DNA of 64,000 bases from Candidatus Kinetoplastibacterium oncopeltii TCC290E (GCF_000340865.1 NC_020299.1:434001-498000), one strand, 5' to 3'. Shown: positions 11,071-21,264, counted from the first letter of the stretch. The notes: generated by a model from the sequence alone, not told the origin. Made by a program: numbers and translations.

Positions 11071-12543
11071 TTACTCAAACCAGTGTGCACGAGCTGATAT
11101 AATAATATCAGCCGCTTCATCAGTATTCAATCCGGATATTTCGGATAATTCTATAGCATCTAACTCAGCCAAATCATTCTTTGTGAAAATTTTTCTTTCT
11201 GATAACTTTAAAACCATATCTTTACTAACTCCATTTATATGAAGTAATTCACTCTCTATTTCAAGATTTTCTTCTTTTACAATAGCCTCAGTTAATAAAG
11301 AATTTCTAGCTTTTGATCTTAATTCATTGACGATATTTTCATCAAAGCCATTTATATCTAATAATTCTTGTAAAGGTATATAAGCAATTTCTTCAATTCC
11401 AGTAAAACCTTCATCTATCAATTTATCTACGATAAATTCATCTATTTCTAACTTTTTAATAAAATCATCACGCAAAGATCTTCTTTCTATCTGGTGACGA
11501 TTAAGGCTTTCCTCTGAAGTAATTATATTAATTTTCCATCCAGTCAAATCAGAAGCTAACCTAACATTTTGACCTTTCGATCCTATCGCTTTAGGCAAAT
11601 TCTCATCATCAACAACAACATCCATTGAATGACTATCCTCATCTACAATTATAGATATTACATTTGCAGGAGATAATGCGCTAACAACAAACTGAGCTGG
11701 ATCTTCAGACCATAGAACTATATCTACCTGTTCACCACCCAATTCATTACGAACAGCAGTTACACGCAATCCTCTCATACCAACACAAGTTCCTATGGGA
11801 TCTATTCTTTTATCATAAGCAATTATAGCTACTTTTGCCCTGATCCCAGGGTCACGGGCAGCAGCTTTTATCTCTAGTAGGCCTTGCTCGATCTCAGGAA
11901 CTTCATTTTCAAATAAATATTTAATAAAATCTGGAGATGTTCTTGATAAAATCACCTGCTTACCACGAATATTATTTTCCACTCTAAGGAATAAAGCTCT
12001 TACTCTATCACCCATTCTTAAATTTTCTTTTGGTATCATCTCGGAACGAGGTAATCTTGCTTCAATTTTTCCTATATCTATGAGAGCATCACCTTTATCA
12101 ATTCTTTTAATCATACCTGATAAAATTTTATCATTTTTCTCTAAAAAATCATTTAATATTTGCTCTTTTTCAGCATCACGAATTTTTTGCAAAATAGCTT
12201 GTTTAGCTGTTTGTGCACTAATCCTACCAAATTCCACAGGATCTAAAGGTTCTTCTATGTAACCTCCAACATTTATATTCGAATCAATTTCTTTTGCTTC
12301 TGATAATAATTCCTGTCTATCTGGTTCTTGCAAGCCATCTTCATCAGGTACAACCAACCATCTACGAAATCCTTCATATTTGCCAAGATTTCGATCTATT
12401 AGAACACGTATATCAGCATCTTCCTTAAATCTTTTTTTCATAGCAAATGCCAAGGCGCTTTCCAATGCCTCAAAGATAACTTCTCTAGCAACATTTTTCT
12501 CACGCGCTAGTGCGTCAACTAACATAAGAATTTCACGACTCAT
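11071..12543 (-). CDS. nusA: Transcription termination/antitermination protein NusA
   Basis: NusA binds RNA polymerase and nascent RNA and modulates pausing, termination and antitermination. The chosen ATG (490 residues, MSREILMLVDALAREKNV) matches the family N-terminus and overlaps the rimP stop as ATGA, a classic translational-coupling arrangement. A longer in-frame start 48 bp upstream would sit inside rimP and is unlikely. Domains in order are the N-terminal polymerase-binding domain, S1 (~135-200, SGMIKRIDKGDALIDIG), KH1 and KH2 (PIGTCVGMRGLRV, PKAIGSKGQNVRLAS), and C-terminal acidic helix-hairpin-helix repeats after residue 360. Full length. Confidence 0.96.
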   Translation of the reverse strand: MSREILMLVDALAREKNVAREVIFEALESALAFAMKKRFKEDADIRVLIDRNLGKYEGFRRWLVVPDEDGLQEPDRQELLSEAKEIDSNINVGGYIEEPLDPVEFGRISAQTAKQAILQKIRDAEKEQILNDFLEKNDKILSGMIKRIDKGDALIDIGKIEARLPRSEMIPKENLRMGDRVRALFLRVENNIRGKQVILSRTSPDFIKYLFENEVPEIEQGLLEIKAAARDPGIRAKVAIIAYDKRIDPIGTCVGMRGLRVTAVRNELGGEQVDIVLWSEDPAQFVVSALSPANVISIIVDEDSHSMDVVVDDENLPKAIGSKGQNVRLASDLTGWKINIITSEESLNRHQIERRSLRDDFIKKLEIDEFIVDKLIDEGFTGIEEIAYIPLQELLDINGFDENIVNELRSKARNSLLTEAIVKEENLEIESELLHINGVSKDMVLKLSERKIFTKNDLAELDAIELSEISGLNTDEAADIIISARAHWFE

Positions 12544-13055
12544 TGCTTTCTGCCCTTGAAATCGAGAATTGGATCCAATTTTGCATAACAAACATCATTT
12601 ATGTTAAAATTAATGACCTTTAAATTATTTTTCTTTTCGTTATCATCAAATTCAATACTGAACATAGTATTAATTGGAGATGTAACACTACTATTATTTA
12701 ACAATAAAGGATTTTGCACACGAAGAATCCCATGAAAAACCTTCTGCCCGTCAAAGGGATTGTTTAATTTCAAAACAATACGCTCCCCTGAAAAACGCGT
12801 AAAATCAGATTCCTTACGTAAAGGACGATCTATACCAGGTGAACTAATTTCTAATTGCCTATAGTCAATGTTTTCTGCAGCAAATACACAAGATAGATGA
12901 CGAGTAACTATCTCGCAATCATCTATAGATATTCCACAGGTCTTATCAATAGTAACCCGCAGTATACCTGATGAAAGTCTTTCAATATCAACAAGCTCAA
13001 TATCATTTGCAATTCCATGCAAAGAATTTTTAATCAATGCAAATAAATCTACCAT
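12540..13055 (-). CDS. rimP: Ribosome maturation factor RimP
   Basis: A 171-residue protein needed for 30S subunit assembly. Signature segments are IELVDIERLSSGILRVTIDK near the N-terminus, the SISSPGIDRPLR-type motif (LEISSPGIDRPLRKESDF) near residue 75, and GERIVLKLNNPFDGQKVFHGIL. Its last bases overlap the nusA start. It is the first gene of the conserved rimP-nusA-infB-rbfA-truB operon; about 180 bp of AT-rich sequence separate it from rluB. The C-terminal tail is Asn/Lys-rich. Confidence 0.94.
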   Translation of the reverse strand: MVDLFALIKNSLHGIANDIELVDIERLSSGILRVTIDKTCGISIDDCEIVTRHLSCVFAAENIDYRQLEISSPGIDRPLRKESDFTRFSGERIVLKLNNPFDGQKVFHGILRVQNPLLLNNSSVTSPINTMFSIEFDDNEKKNNLKVINFNINDVCYAKLDPILDFKGRKQ

Positions 13056-13237
13056 ATACCATTATAAACAAAAAATAGAGAGAAGTATCTTGTATAAAAC
13101 AAGAATTCAAAATTTAACTAGATTATCTTACATCAATAATTAGATACGAACTAGTCTGCTTAATATATAACCATAGCTAATTTCTAATTTTAACAGACAT
13201 TTCTAAAAATTCATACAGAAATAACCATCATAATAAT

Positions 13238-14716
13238 TCAAAAAGTCCTTTTCTTCTTTGTCAAAAAACCTAGATGCGATTCATGTGCATTAGGATTATT
13301 TGGCTGACGATCTTGATTAGCATTATGAGTTTTATTGATTGATATTGATCTATCTTTAATATCTATATATTTTTTAGGTATATGGCTAATAATATTATTA
13401 TCTTTCTTGCATCTAATTTCTTTAACTAAAATATCATTTTTATCTTTTTTCAAAATAGAGTTATTGCTAATATCGTGAGAACTAATTTTTATATTTTTGT
13501 TATTTATCTTAGTATTACGATCTAAATTTCTTTTAATTTTAGCAGAATCATTTTTATTATGGGTATCAACTTCTTCAGAACGCTTTCCATGATATTTATA
13601 GTGTTCAATACCGCTAGAAATCTTTCCTTTACCGTCCAAATCATTTTTTGATAATCCGTTTTTTGCCATTATTGCTAAAACCATGGATTCATCTAATTCT
13701 ATCCACTTTCCACGATGCAAATTTCTTGGAAGAAATATTTCTCCGTAACGTATTCTCATTAATCTACTAACAGTAATACCAATACTATCAAATACCCTTC
13801 TAATCTCTCGATTACGTCCTTCCTTGATTACTAACTTATACCATTTGTTAATACCTTCACCGCCAAGATAAGACAATAAGTTAAAAGAAGCTAGGCCATC
13901 ATCAAGCAACACTCCATTAATTAATTTAGATTTTTGTTCCTCACTTAGCTCTCCTAGAATTCTTACAGCATATTCACGATCAATTTCATTTCTAGGATGC
14001 ATGAAGTAATTTGCCAAATCTCCAGAATTTGTAAAAATCAGTAAACCTTCAGTATTAATATCAAGTCTACCTATAGATATCCATTTTCCTAGATTGATTT
14101 TTGGCAAATTAGAGAAAACACTATCTCTACCTTGAGGATCATCATGACTTACTATCTCTCCAGATGGTTTATGGTATACGATAATACGAGGAATTTTTTT
14201 TATACCTGCTCTTTGTATTATTTTACCATTAAGCCTTACTATATCGGTACCTTTAACTCTCTGACCAATATGAGCAGGAGCTCCATTAACAGATACCCTT
14301 CCTGAAATTATTAGCTCCTCCATATCTCTCCTGGAGCCTATACCTAGATCAGCCAGAACTTTATGTAATTTTGGAACAACATCTTCATTCAAGTATTTTT
14401 TTAAATTAATTTCAGCCAAATTACTTGATTTGTTTAAATAAGGAGATACGATTTTATCGTACTGAGATTCATCATTATTATGTTTAGGATTATTTAATAT
14501 AGAATCTTTATCATCCTGAACAAGATCATCCGCATTAATAGTAGTAATTTTCTCATTATCTATTCTTCTTCTTCTAAACGGAGTGCGCAACTTGCTCCAC
14601 TTATTATGTCGATATGAGAATCCTAATTTTTCTTTTACTATGTTTTTCTTATCAGAATTTACAATATTTTTTGAATCATGTAAATTCTCTTTAACAGTCT
14701 TACTTGTCTTCACCAA
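13238..14716 (-). CDS. rluB: Large-subunit rRNA pseudouridine synthase (RluB family)
   Basis: A pseudouridine synthase for 23S rRNA. Residues ~1-110 and ~350-492 are low-complexity Lys/Asn/Asp/Ser tails; the conserved core is central. It has an S4 RNA-binding domain ([27 protein letters not shown]) and the catalytic motif [20 protein letters not shown] near residue 217 with the catalytic Asp. [19 protein letters not shown] stretch follows, typical of RluB/RsuA. There is no ATG before the core: the frame begins at TTG (14716) followed at once by GTG (14713), with GGAG 5-8 bases upstream, so a non-ATG start is likely. RluB rather than RluE/F is inferred from size and tails. Confidence 0.85.
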   Translation of the reverse strand: MVKTSKTVKENLHDSKNIVNSDKKNIVKEKLGFSYRHNKWSKLRTPFRRRRIDNEKITTINADDLVQDDKDSILNNPKHNNDESQYDKIVSPYLNKSSNLAEINLKKYLNEDVVPKLHKVLADLGIGSRRDMEELIISGRVSVNGAPAHIGQRVKGTDIVRLNGKIIQRAGIKKIPRIIVYHKPSGEIVSHDDPQGRDSVFSNLPKINLGKWISIGRLDINTEGLLIFTNSGDLANYFMHPRNEIDREYAVRILGELSEEQKSKLINGVLLDDGLASFNLLSYLGGEGINKWYKLVIKEGRNREIRRVFDSIGITVSRLMRIRYGEIFLPRNLHRGKWIELDESMVLAIMAKNGLSKNDLDGKGKISSGIEHYKYHGKRSEEVDTHNKNDSAKIKRNLDRNTKINNKNIKISSHDISNNSILKKDKNDILVKEIRCKKDNNIISHIPKKYIDIKDRSISINKTHNANQDRQPNNPNAHESHLGFLTKKKRTF

Positions 14717-15106
14717 GACAACTCCAAATCACAAGTTCAGATTAATATTAATAAAGTATTTTAGCAGCTAGATATATAATAATTCAAAATACAGAAAAAA
14801 TTATATAAAAGAAACAATAATGAATATTGCTTAAAGATAATTTGATTATCAACAAGAAATTTAATACAAAAGCAATATTCCTATAAAAATGCAGTATATT
14901 CCAGAGGAATATACTGTGCAAACTTAAATTAGTAAAATAATCAATTAATATTAAGAAAATATCAAAACAAACAAACTCTGGTTGTATTATTTAACAAATA
15001 AAGACTTGGTTAATAATAAAAAATTCTTGCTAATTAGCATATTCATATTATATATTTCCTTGTATTATAGAAACAACACTGCTTGTTGACTCAATATTCA
15101 ATAAAA
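14717..15106. other. Non-coding gap between rluB and tRNA-Thr
   Basis: About 390 bases, very AT-rich, with no supportable reading frame. It holds one strong hairpin (14892-14916, listed separately). The rluB promoter should lie in the first ~100 bases and the tRNA promoter in the last ~80, but no clear consensus hexamers can be assigned. No gene remnant was recognised. Confidence 0.5.
14886..14916 (-). terminator. Probable intrinsic terminator, reverse strand
   Basis: A perfect 11-bp inverted repeat (CAGTATATTCC / GGAATATACTG, arms 14892-14902 and 14906-14916) with a 3-base loop. On the reverse strand the stem is followed by CATTTTTAT, giving a short U-run. It could end a transcript leaving ispH on the reverse strand, 270 bases downstream, which would pass antisense to tRNA-Thr. 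On the forward strand there is no T-run after the stem. Confidence 0.5.
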
Positions 15107-15182
15107 GCCGATATAGCTCAGAAGGTAGAGCAGCGCATTCGTAATGCGAAGGTCGGAGGTTCAATTCCTCTTGTCGGCACCA
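15107..15182 (+). tRNA. tRNA-Thr (anticodon CGU)
   Basis: A complete 76-base cloverleaf. The acceptor stem pairs GCCGATA with TGTCGGC (one G-U). The D arm is GCTC...GAGC, and the anticodon arm GCGCA-TTCGTAA-TGCGA gives anticodon CGT, which reads ACG. The T arm is GGAGG-TTCAATT-CCTCT. Discriminator A and a genomically encoded CCA end the gene at 15182. It faces ispH, whose stop is 8 bases away on the other strand. Confidence 0.97.
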
Positions 15183-15189
15183 AAAATCT

Positions 15190-16140
15190 CTAAGGAAATC
15201 TAGGCAAAGGGAATGATATAGTCTCTTCTGTTATGGATACAAAATTGACAAAACGGTCACCAAATCCATTACTTTTTAAGAATTCTACTACTTGATCGAC
15301 TATAACTTCTGGAGCTGAAGCTCCAGAAGTTATACCTATATGTTTTTTATCAATTAGCCAAATAGGATTTATAGAATCAAAGCTATCGATAAGGTAAGAC
15401 TCTACACTACTTTGCCTTGCTAATTCAACCAATCGATTTGAGTTGGAACTATTAATACTTCCAACTACTAATATTAAATCACAATCTTTAACAATATATT
15501 TCAGTGCATTTTGTCTGTTCTGCGTAGCATAACAAATATCACTCTTTTTAGGACCAACTATCTTAGGAAATCTATTCTTCAAGGCTTCTTCGATACAAAC
15601 AACGTCATCAAGAGATAATGTTGTTTGAGTTACATAGCCAATTAACTCATTATCATTAATATCTAAAAGATAAACATCTCTTACATTTTCAACAACATGT
15701 ATACCACTAAAATCTTGACCCAATGTTCCATCTATTTCTGGATGACCTTTATGACCAATGATTATAACTTCTCTATTTTCTCTACGCATTTTAAGAACTT
15801 CAAGATGAACCTTAGTTACTAGTGGACAAGTGGCATCTATAATAAGTAGTTTTTTCTTTTTTGCTATAGCAATTACATCCTTTGATACACCGTGAGCAGA
15901 GAAAATTATAATACTTCCTTCAGGTACATCAATAATATTATTGACAAAAACTACACCTTTACTTTTAAAATAATCTATGACATGTTTATTATGAACAATC
16001 TCATGATTAACATATATAATAGATTCATATAATGATATAGCTTTCTCAACAATAGCTATAGCTCTCTTTACTCCAGCACAAAAACCCCTAGGTGCAGCTA
16101 AAGTTATATCTTTCTTATGTATTGAAACTTTGAATTCCAT
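15190..16140 (-). CDS. ispH: 4-hydroxy-3-methylbut-2-enyl diphosphate reductase
   Basis: IspH makes IPP and DMAPP in the last step of the MEP isoprenoid pathway, using a 4Fe-4S cluster. The three cluster cysteines are visible at residue 21 (APRGFCAGVKRAI), 105 (IDATCPLVTKVH) and 203 (SDICYATQNRQ). The ends are normal and the length is 316 residues from the chosen ATG. An upstream in-frame ATG at 16200 would add 20 residues that do not resemble the family N-terminus, so the inner start was preferred; neither start has a strong ribosome-binding site. It is divergent from rpmE2, so its promoter lies in the 240-bp gap. Confidence 0.95.
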   Translation of the reverse strand: MEFKVSIHKKDITLAAPRGFCAGVKRAIAIVEKAISLYESIIYVNHEIVHNKHVIDYFKSKGVVFVNNIIDVPEGSIIIFSAHGVSKDVIAIAKKKKLLIIDATCPLVTKVHLEVLKMRRENREVIIIGHKGHPEIDGTLGQDFSGIHVVENVRDVYLLDINDNELIGYVTQTTLSLDDVVCIEEALKNRFPKIVGPKKSDICYATQNRQNALKYIVKDCDLILVVGSINSSNSNRLVELARQSSVESYLIDSFDSINPIWLIDKKHIGITSGASAPEVIVDQVVEFLKSNGFGDRFVNFVSITEETISFPLPRFP

Positions 16141-16384
16141 TTTATATTTAAAGTCATAAATAATTAATTTCACTAGTACTTTGATCGAACTATCATACAT
16201 TGTATAATGCTAACTCAATAGTATCTGCAAGATTTTCAATCAAATATATAATATGATATCGAAAATGTTGCAATAAAATTTGTTAAGGCAAACCTATAAT
16301 ATCAAATTATAAGTATATGTTTAAATCCCATGGTAGAATAACAATTTAGTAAACTACTATGAAAATCTTTATTGGAAAATAGTT

Positions 16385-16648
16385 ATGAAATCTGGCATAC
16401 ATCCAAATTATCAAGAAGTTGTTTTTCTTGATGTTCAAACAAACCATAAATTTATCATAAAATCTACTGTGCAAAGTAGAGAAACAATTGATATTGATAA
16501 TAAGACATATCCATTGTTTAAATGCGATGTAACATCAAAATCTCATCCTTTTTATACAGGTGCACAAACAAGGATAGTAGAGGCTGGACGTGTAGAAAAA
16601 TTCCGTGCTCGCTTTTCTAATCTAAAAGGCATAAACAAAACCAAATAA
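16385..16648 (+). CDS. rpmE2: 50S ribosomal protein L31 type B
   Basis: An 87-residue ribosomal protein. It starts MKSGIHPNYQEVVFLD and has TYPLFKCDVTSKSHPFYTGAQ, the type B pattern without the four zinc-binding cysteines of type A. Type B L31 is usually the zinc-independent paralogue; here it may be the only copy, but that cannot be judged from this window. It is a single gene with a large imperfect hairpin just downstream. Confidence 0.95.
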   Translation: MKSGIHPNYQEVVFLDVQTNHKFIIKSTVQSRETIDIDNKTYPLFKCDVTSKSHPFYTGAQTRIVEAGRVEKFRARFSNLKGINKTK

Positions 16649-16660
16649 TAAGAAACAAAA

Positions 16661-16729
16661 ATGCCAATACACATGTATGATCTTCTAAATTTTGTTGTTT
16701 TGAGAATGGCATACTTGTGTTTGGTACAT
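16661..16729 (+). other. Long imperfect inverted repeat downstream of rpmE2
   Basis: The arm at 16661-16679 (ATGCCAATACACATGTATG) is nearly the reverse complement of 16710-16729, with one mismatch and a small bulge, separated by a ~30-base spacer. The spacer contains a further ATGGCAT half. No T-run follows on either strand, so it is not a typical intrinsic terminator. It could form a stable 3'-end structure of the rpmE2 mRNA or a bidirectional stop. The remaining bases up to the MATE gene show nothing else. Confidence 0.4.
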
Positions 16730-16880
16730 TACTCTAAATTATTTTACAACTGTTAAGCTTAATGCATTTTTCATTTCTATAAATCTATAAGCTCATGTTT
16801 CTCTAAGAAAATATAAATATTAATTAAAATTGTAAAACTAACTGAAATAAAAATTCATAAATATTTTATATACCAAATAT

Positions 16881-18269
16881 ATGAGCAAATTATCAAATTT
16901 AGAGATTTTTAAAAAATTAACCAGACAATCTTTTCCTATTTTAGTTAGCCAGTTAGCTGGCATATCATTTGGTCTGCTTGATACTATAATGACTGGTCAT
17001 ACTAATAAAAATGATCTGGCTGCAGTTTCATTAGCAACATCTATATATGTGATAATATTTGTTGGATTGCTTGGAGTAATAAATGCATTAGTTCCTATAA
17101 TAGCAAAAAGTTTTGGCAGCGGTAACAATACAGAGATCGGTGAATACTGGGGACAAGGATTTTGGGTATCTATAGTATTATCGATAGTAGGCACAATACC
17201 ACTATTTTTTTCCGAAATATGGTTCTACTTTATAGGCGACATAAATATAGATGTATATAACAAAGTCGTGGTTTATTTAAAAATATTAATAATAGCCTTG
17301 CCTGCAGCACTAATTTTTAGGACTATATATAACCTTTGCGCTGCATTATCTAAATCAAAAGTTATGATAATCGTTAGTATGGTCTCAGTAATATGTAAGG
17401 CTTCCTTAAATTATATTCTTATTTATGGTTGTCTCAAAATTCCACCTATGGGATCAACTGGCGCGAGCGTATCTACCACGATAGTATCATGGATCAGTTT
17501 ATTTATAGGTATATTGATTATATACACAGATAATTTTTATAAACAATTCAATATACGTATCAGAAAACCTGACATTTTAAAAATAAAAGAAATATTAAAA
17601 CTAGGGTTACCTATGGGAGGATCATATTTGGTAGAGGTCTTAACTTTCTCATTCATGACAATACTTATAACAAGAGAAGGAATAGTGGCTGTAGGAGCAC
17701 ATCAAATTATAACTAATATAGTATCTGTCTTTTACATAATTCCTATCTCTCTTGGTCTAGCAACATCTTCAATGACCGCTCAATTCTTAGGAGCAAAAAA
17801 CAATGATGTTGCTATACAAATAGGCAAAATAGGCATAAAAATAACAATGTTAATTGCTATGATTAGCTGCATAGCTATATATTATTTCAGCAACAAACTT
17901 CCAGTACTTTATACAAATGATTTATCTATAAGTGTTACCTGTTCTAATATGATGTTTATAGTTCCATTCTTTCTAATTGTTGACTCTGTTCAATGTTTCA
18001 ATTCCTACATACTTAGAGCTTATAATATCACAGCATTACCTTTTATATTACAAACTGTATCACTTGGAGTTGTAGGTTTAGGTGGTGGATGGTGGTTTGA
18101 TTTTGGTCCAGGTGTGCAAACTTATAAGCCTATACATGAAATTTTATTTAGTGGAGCACCTATAGGGGCAAGTAGTATGTGGATAATGTCAACCAGCGGA
18201 TTAGCGATATCTGCTTTTTCTTTGTATGTTTTATATAAAGAAAAAGTAATCAAGAAACTTTTATTATAA
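16881..18269 (+). CDS. MATE-family multidrug/cation exporter
   Basis: A 462-residue protein with about twelve membrane segments in two similar halves. It begins [45 protein letters not shown], the hallmark N-terminal helix pair of NorM-type MATE transporters. The second half starts [27 protein letters not shown] proteins export drugs, dyes or metabolites in exchange for Na+ or H+. Its last 6 bases overlap the end of orn on the opposite strand. NorM is the nearest familiar name, but the substrate is unknown, and it may serve metabolite export to a host. Confidence 0.88.
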   Translation: MSKLSNLEIFKKLTRQSFPILVSQLAGISFGLLDTIMTGHTNKNDLAAVSLATSIYVIIFVGLLGVINALVPIIAKSFGSGNNTEIGEYWGQGFWVSIVLSIVGTIPLFFSEIWFYFIGDINIDVYNKVVVYLKILIIALPAALIFRTIYNLCAALSKSKVMIIVSMVSVICKASLNYILIYGCLKIPPMGSTGASVSTTIVSWISLFIGILIIYTDNFYKQFNIRIRKPDILKIKEILKLGLPMGGSYLVEVLTFSFMTILITREGIVAVGAHQIITNIVSVFYIIPISLGLATSSMTAQFLGAKNNDVAIQIGKIGIKITMLIAMISCIAIYYFSNKLPVLYTNDLSISVTCSNMMFIVPFFLIVDSVQCFNSYILRAYNITALPFILQTVSLGVVGLGGGWWFDFGPGVQTYKPIHEILFSGAPIGASSMWIMSTSGLAISAFSLYVLYKEKVIKKLLL

Positions 18270-18809
18270 TTTAAAAAAATATTTACGATAGTGACGTAAT
18301 TCATTTATTGAATCATATATATCTGAAAGAGCTTGATGTTTACTATCTTTAGAAAAATTTTTATATATGCTGGGAGACCATCTTTTCACAAGTTCCTTTA
18401 TAGAACTAACATCGATATTTCTATAGTGAAAAAAATTTTCTAATCTAGACATATATATACTCATAAACCTTCGATCTTGACTGATTGTATTACCACATAG
18501 TGGGGATTTGCCGGGATTAATATGATTTTTCAAAAATAATAAAATACAGTTTTCTGCTTCTTTTTCTGAAACACTTGAAGATAAAACTCTATCAACCAAT
18601 CCACTTTTTCCATGAACCGATTTATTCCATTTATCCATTGACTCCAATACTTCATTATTTTGATGAATTGCGATCACAGGACCCTCTATTATTTTGTCTA
18701 GATTTTCATCTGTAATGACCACTGCAACCTCAAGGATCTTATTTTTTGATGGATCAAGTCCACTCATCTCCATATCTAACCATACTAATTTGTTATTATC
18801 TAAATTCAT
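18264..18809 (-). CDS. orn: Oligoribonuclease
   Basis: A 181-residue DEDDh-family 3'-5' exonuclease that degrades 2-5 nt RNA fragments. The first acidic pair is in [27 protein letters not shown] (Asp12, Glu14). The [13 protein letters not shown] segment carries the next Asp, and the [18 protein letters not shown] end carries the DEDDh His and last Asp. Length is as in E. coli (181). It converges with the MATE gene (6-base overlap) and is divergent from rsgA across a 110-bp gap. Confidence 0.97.
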   Translation of the reverse strand: MNLDNNKLVWLDMEMSGLDPSKNKILEVAVVITDENLDKIIEGPVIAIHQNNEVLESMDKWNKSVHGKSGLVDRVLSSSVSEKEAENCILLFLKNHINPGKSPLCGNTISQDRRFMSIYMSRLENFFHYRNIDVSSIKELVKRWSPSIYKNFSKDSKHQALSDIYDSINELRHYRKYFFKL

Positions 18810-18919
18810 TATTTAATTAATCCTTATATAAATAAATAAATTTTAATTATTTTTAATATGCTAATTATTAAAAATAATCGTATACTATTTCACATAAATA
18901 TAAAATTAGCAATTTTCAA

Positions 18920-19816
18920 ATGAATAAAAATATTACTGGAAGAGTTATAGGTCTATATAAACAAAATTATATAATTAGTCATAATGAATCTATTATCAGA
19001 TGCTTTCCAAAAGGAAAAAAAAATGAAGCTGTTGTTGGAGACTTTGTTAACATAGACTATAAATCTAACAGATACTATACTATTACTGAAGTTATTCAAA
19101 GAAATAATCTATTTTTAAGATCAGATATGACAAAATCAAGAAAAATAGCAGCCAATATAGATAATGTTATGATAATAGTAGCAGCCGAGCCTGATTTTTC
19201 AGTTGAGTTGATATTTAAAGTTATTATTGAGGCTATAAGATGCGACACAAAAGTTACTATTATTCTTAATAAAAAAGACATAAAAGAATCTATAAAAATT
19301 GCCAGAGATAAGCTTTATTTTACAGAAATTTTAGGAATACCTTTATTAGAGATAAGCGCAAAATATCCAGGTTCAGAAGAAAAATCTATCCTTAATATTG
19401 TAAAGGATAAAGTTACATTACTAGTTGGTCCAAGTGGGATGGGAAAATCTACATTAGTAAATTTATTAATACCAGAAGCCCATGCAACAACAAGAGAATA
19501 CTCTAGATTTTTAAATACTGGTAAACATACAACGAGCTATACTAAATTATACAAACTAGCAATTGAAAATAGCTATATTATAGATTCTCCAGGATTCAAA
19601 GACTTCGGTCTAAATCACCTAAGTTTTAATGAGATAATAAAACCATTTTCAGAATTTCGTGAATTTAACAATAAATGCAAATTTTATAACTGTACTCATT
19701 GTCACGAACCTGGATGTAAAATTATTGAATCTAAAATTAATGGTATAATAGATGAGAGAATATATTATTTGTACAAAAAAATTATGGGCAAGTATATACT
19801 CACCCATAATAATTAG
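18920..19816 (+). CDS. rsgA: Small ribosomal subunit biogenesis GTPase RsgA
   Basis: A 298-residue circularly permuted GTPase that checks late 30S assembly. It has an N-terminal OB-fold (GRVIGLYKQNYII...), G4 before G1 (NKKD at 117-120, G1 GPSGMGKST at 170-178, G3 DSPGFKDFGL near 223), and a C-terminal zinc finger in CKFYNCTHCHEPGCKI. The permuted order is diagnostic. Its last 40 bases overlap an intrinsic terminator that serves rplS on the other strand. Confidence 0.96.
   Translation: MNKNITGRVIGLYKQNYIISHNESIIRCFPKGKKNEAVVGDFVNIDYKSNRYYTITEVIQRNNLFLRSDMTKSRKIAANIDNVMIIVAAEPDFSVELIFKVIIEAIRCDTKVTIILNKKDIKESIKIARDKLYFTEILGIPLLEISAKYPGSEEKSILNIVKDKVTLLVGPSGMGKSTLVNLLIPEAHATTREYSRFLNTGKHTTSYTKLYKLAIENSYIIDSPGFKDFGLNHLSFNEIIKPFSEFREFNNKCKFYNCTHCHEPGCKIIESKINGIIDERIYYLYKKIMGKYILTHNN
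19774..19810 (-). terminator. Intrinsic terminator of rplS
   Basis: On the reverse strand, ATTATGGG and CCCATAAT (19803-19810 and 19781-19788) form an 8-bp stem around a loop containing a further GTATATAC palindrome. The stem is followed at once by seven T residues (19774-19780). It lies 16 bases beyond the rplS stop and inside the 3' end of rsgA. Confidence 0.8.
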
Positions 19817-19825
19817 ACTACCTAG

Positions 19826-20194
19826 TTACTTCTTTGATATCAGTTTTTCTTTTATTCTAGCTGATCTACCTGATCTAGAGCGTAAATAATACAACTTAGC
19901 TCTTCGAACACTACCTAATCTTTTAACTTCTATTTTTTCTATTTGTGGAGAATAAAGCTGAAATGTTCTTTCTACCGCTTCTCCTGAAGAAATTTTCCTC
20001 ACAATAAATGAAGAATTCAGTCCTTTATTACGCTTGGCAATCACAACACCTTCATAAGCCTGGATTCTCTTTCTTGATCCTTCTATTACATTAACACTAA
20101 CTGTAACAGTATCTCCTGGGGAAAAAATCGGAATATTCTTATTATGACTCAGCCTATCTATTTCTTCTTGCTCTAATGCAGCAATTAAATTCAT
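19826..20194 (-). CDS. rplS: 50S ribosomal protein L19
   Basis: A 122-residue ribosomal protein at the 30S-50S interface. Typical segments are [57 protein letters not shown] and [23 protein letters not shown] good AGGAG lies 7 bases upstream of the ATG. In most Proteobacteria rplS closes the rpsP-rimM-trmD-rplS operon; here it stands downstream of etfA with those genes absent from the neighbourhood. An intrinsic terminator follows. Confidence 0.97.
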   Translation of the reverse strand: MNLIAALEQEEIDRLSHNKNIPIFSPGDTVTVSVNVIEGSRKRIQAYEGVVIAKRNKGLNSSFIVRKISSGEAVERTFQLYSPQIEKIEVKRLGSVRRAKLYYLRSRSGRSARIKEKLISKK

Positions 20195-20322
20195 ACAAAC
20201 TCCTGGTTCATCTTTTAACGTATTATACTTTATAATTAAGGATTTTACTTATTAATACAAAAGAGGATGATATTAAAAATTGGGTCTCTAATTGTACTAG
20301 GATATGTAATATAAAATCAAGC

Positions 20323-21264
20323 CTATAAATAGGACGATAATTTTGGAACGATATCGAATAAATCACCACATAAACAGTAATCGGCAACATTAAATATAGG
20401 AGCGTTAATATCATTATTGATTGCAATTATTGTCTTCGAGCCTTTGATGCCTGCTAAATGTTGCATAGATCCAGATATACCTATGGCTAAATATAGTATA
20501 GGCGATACTATCTTGCCAGTCTGACCAATTTGACAGCTATTAGGAGCATATCCTTCATCAACAGCAACACGAGTAGCACCAATTGCAGCTCCTAATTTTT
20601 TTGCCAGAGGCATCAATATATTATTAAAATTTTCTTTACTTCCCAAACCACGACCGCCAGAAACTATAATTTTGGCTTCTGTTAGATCAATACTAGAACT
20701 AATCTCTCTATTTTTTTCTTTTAATAATTTTGATAATTGTAAATCTGAAGAAACAGTAATATTTTCTATATCAGCACAATTATTAATATCATTATTGATG
20801 TTTTTATTATCGAATGAGCAACTTCGCAAAGTTAAAATTTTAATAGGATCTAAGCATCTAACATGAGCAATAATGCTACCGGCATACATAGTACGAGCAA
20901 ATACATCATTAGATATAATGTTCATTACACCAGAAACAGGAGCCACGTCTAGTTTAGCAGCAATTTTAGGGGCAATAGATTTTCCATAAAACGAATCATT
21001 AAATATTATGTGAGTATAATTATTTGCTATTTTCAAAATATTATCAGCGTGGTTTTCTGGTAAAAGATCAATAAGATGAGGAGCATCAGCCATAAAGACT
21101 TTAGATACATTTCTAAATTTACTTATCTTATAAGCTAAATCTTTAATATTTTCTCCAATAATTAAAACATGTATATCTGAATTGAACTTACAGGCAGCAT
21201 TCAAAAGATTAAATGTCGAAATATCAAAAGAATTATTATTATGATCTGGAATAACAAGTATCAT
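20323..21264 (-). CDS. etfA: Electron transfer flavoprotein alpha subunit
   Basis: A 313-residue FAD-carrying subunit of ETF, which takes electrons from acyl-CoA and related dehydrogenases and passes them to ETF-ubiquinone oxidoreductase. The C-terminal FAD domain is clear: KIIVSGGRGLGSKENFN, LGAAIGATRVAVDEGYAPNSCQIGQTGKIVSP, AIGISGSMQHLAGIKGSKTIIAINNDINAPIF. The N-terminal domain is more diverged. It overlaps etfB by 4 bases, consistent with co-translation of the heterodimer. The partner oxidoreductase is at 52950-54602. Confidence 0.95.
   Translation of the reverse strand: MILVIPDHNNNSFDISTFNLLNAACKFNSDIHVLIIGENIKDLAYKISKFRNVSKVFMADAPHLIDLLPENHADNILKIANNYTHIIFNDSFYGKSIAPKIAAKLDVAPVSGVMNIISNDVFARTMYAGSIIAHVRCLDPIKILTLRSCSFDNKNINNDINNCADIENITVSSDLQLSKLLKEKNREISSSIDLTEAKIIVSGGRGLGSKENFNNILMPLAKKLGAAIGATRVAVDEGYAPNSCQIGQTGKIVSPILYLAIGISGSMQHLAGIKGSKTIIAINNDINAPIFNVADYCLCGDLFDIVPKLSSYL

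Noticed and set aside
13088..13104. TCTTGT/ACAAGA hairpin between rluB and rimP as a terminator
   Set aside because: Only a 6-bp stem and no adjacent T-run, so it is within what AT-rich sequence gives by chance.
20223..20426. 67-codon reverse frame overlapping the end of etfA
   Set aside because: Out-of-frame extension of etfA sequence into the gap; no conserved features.
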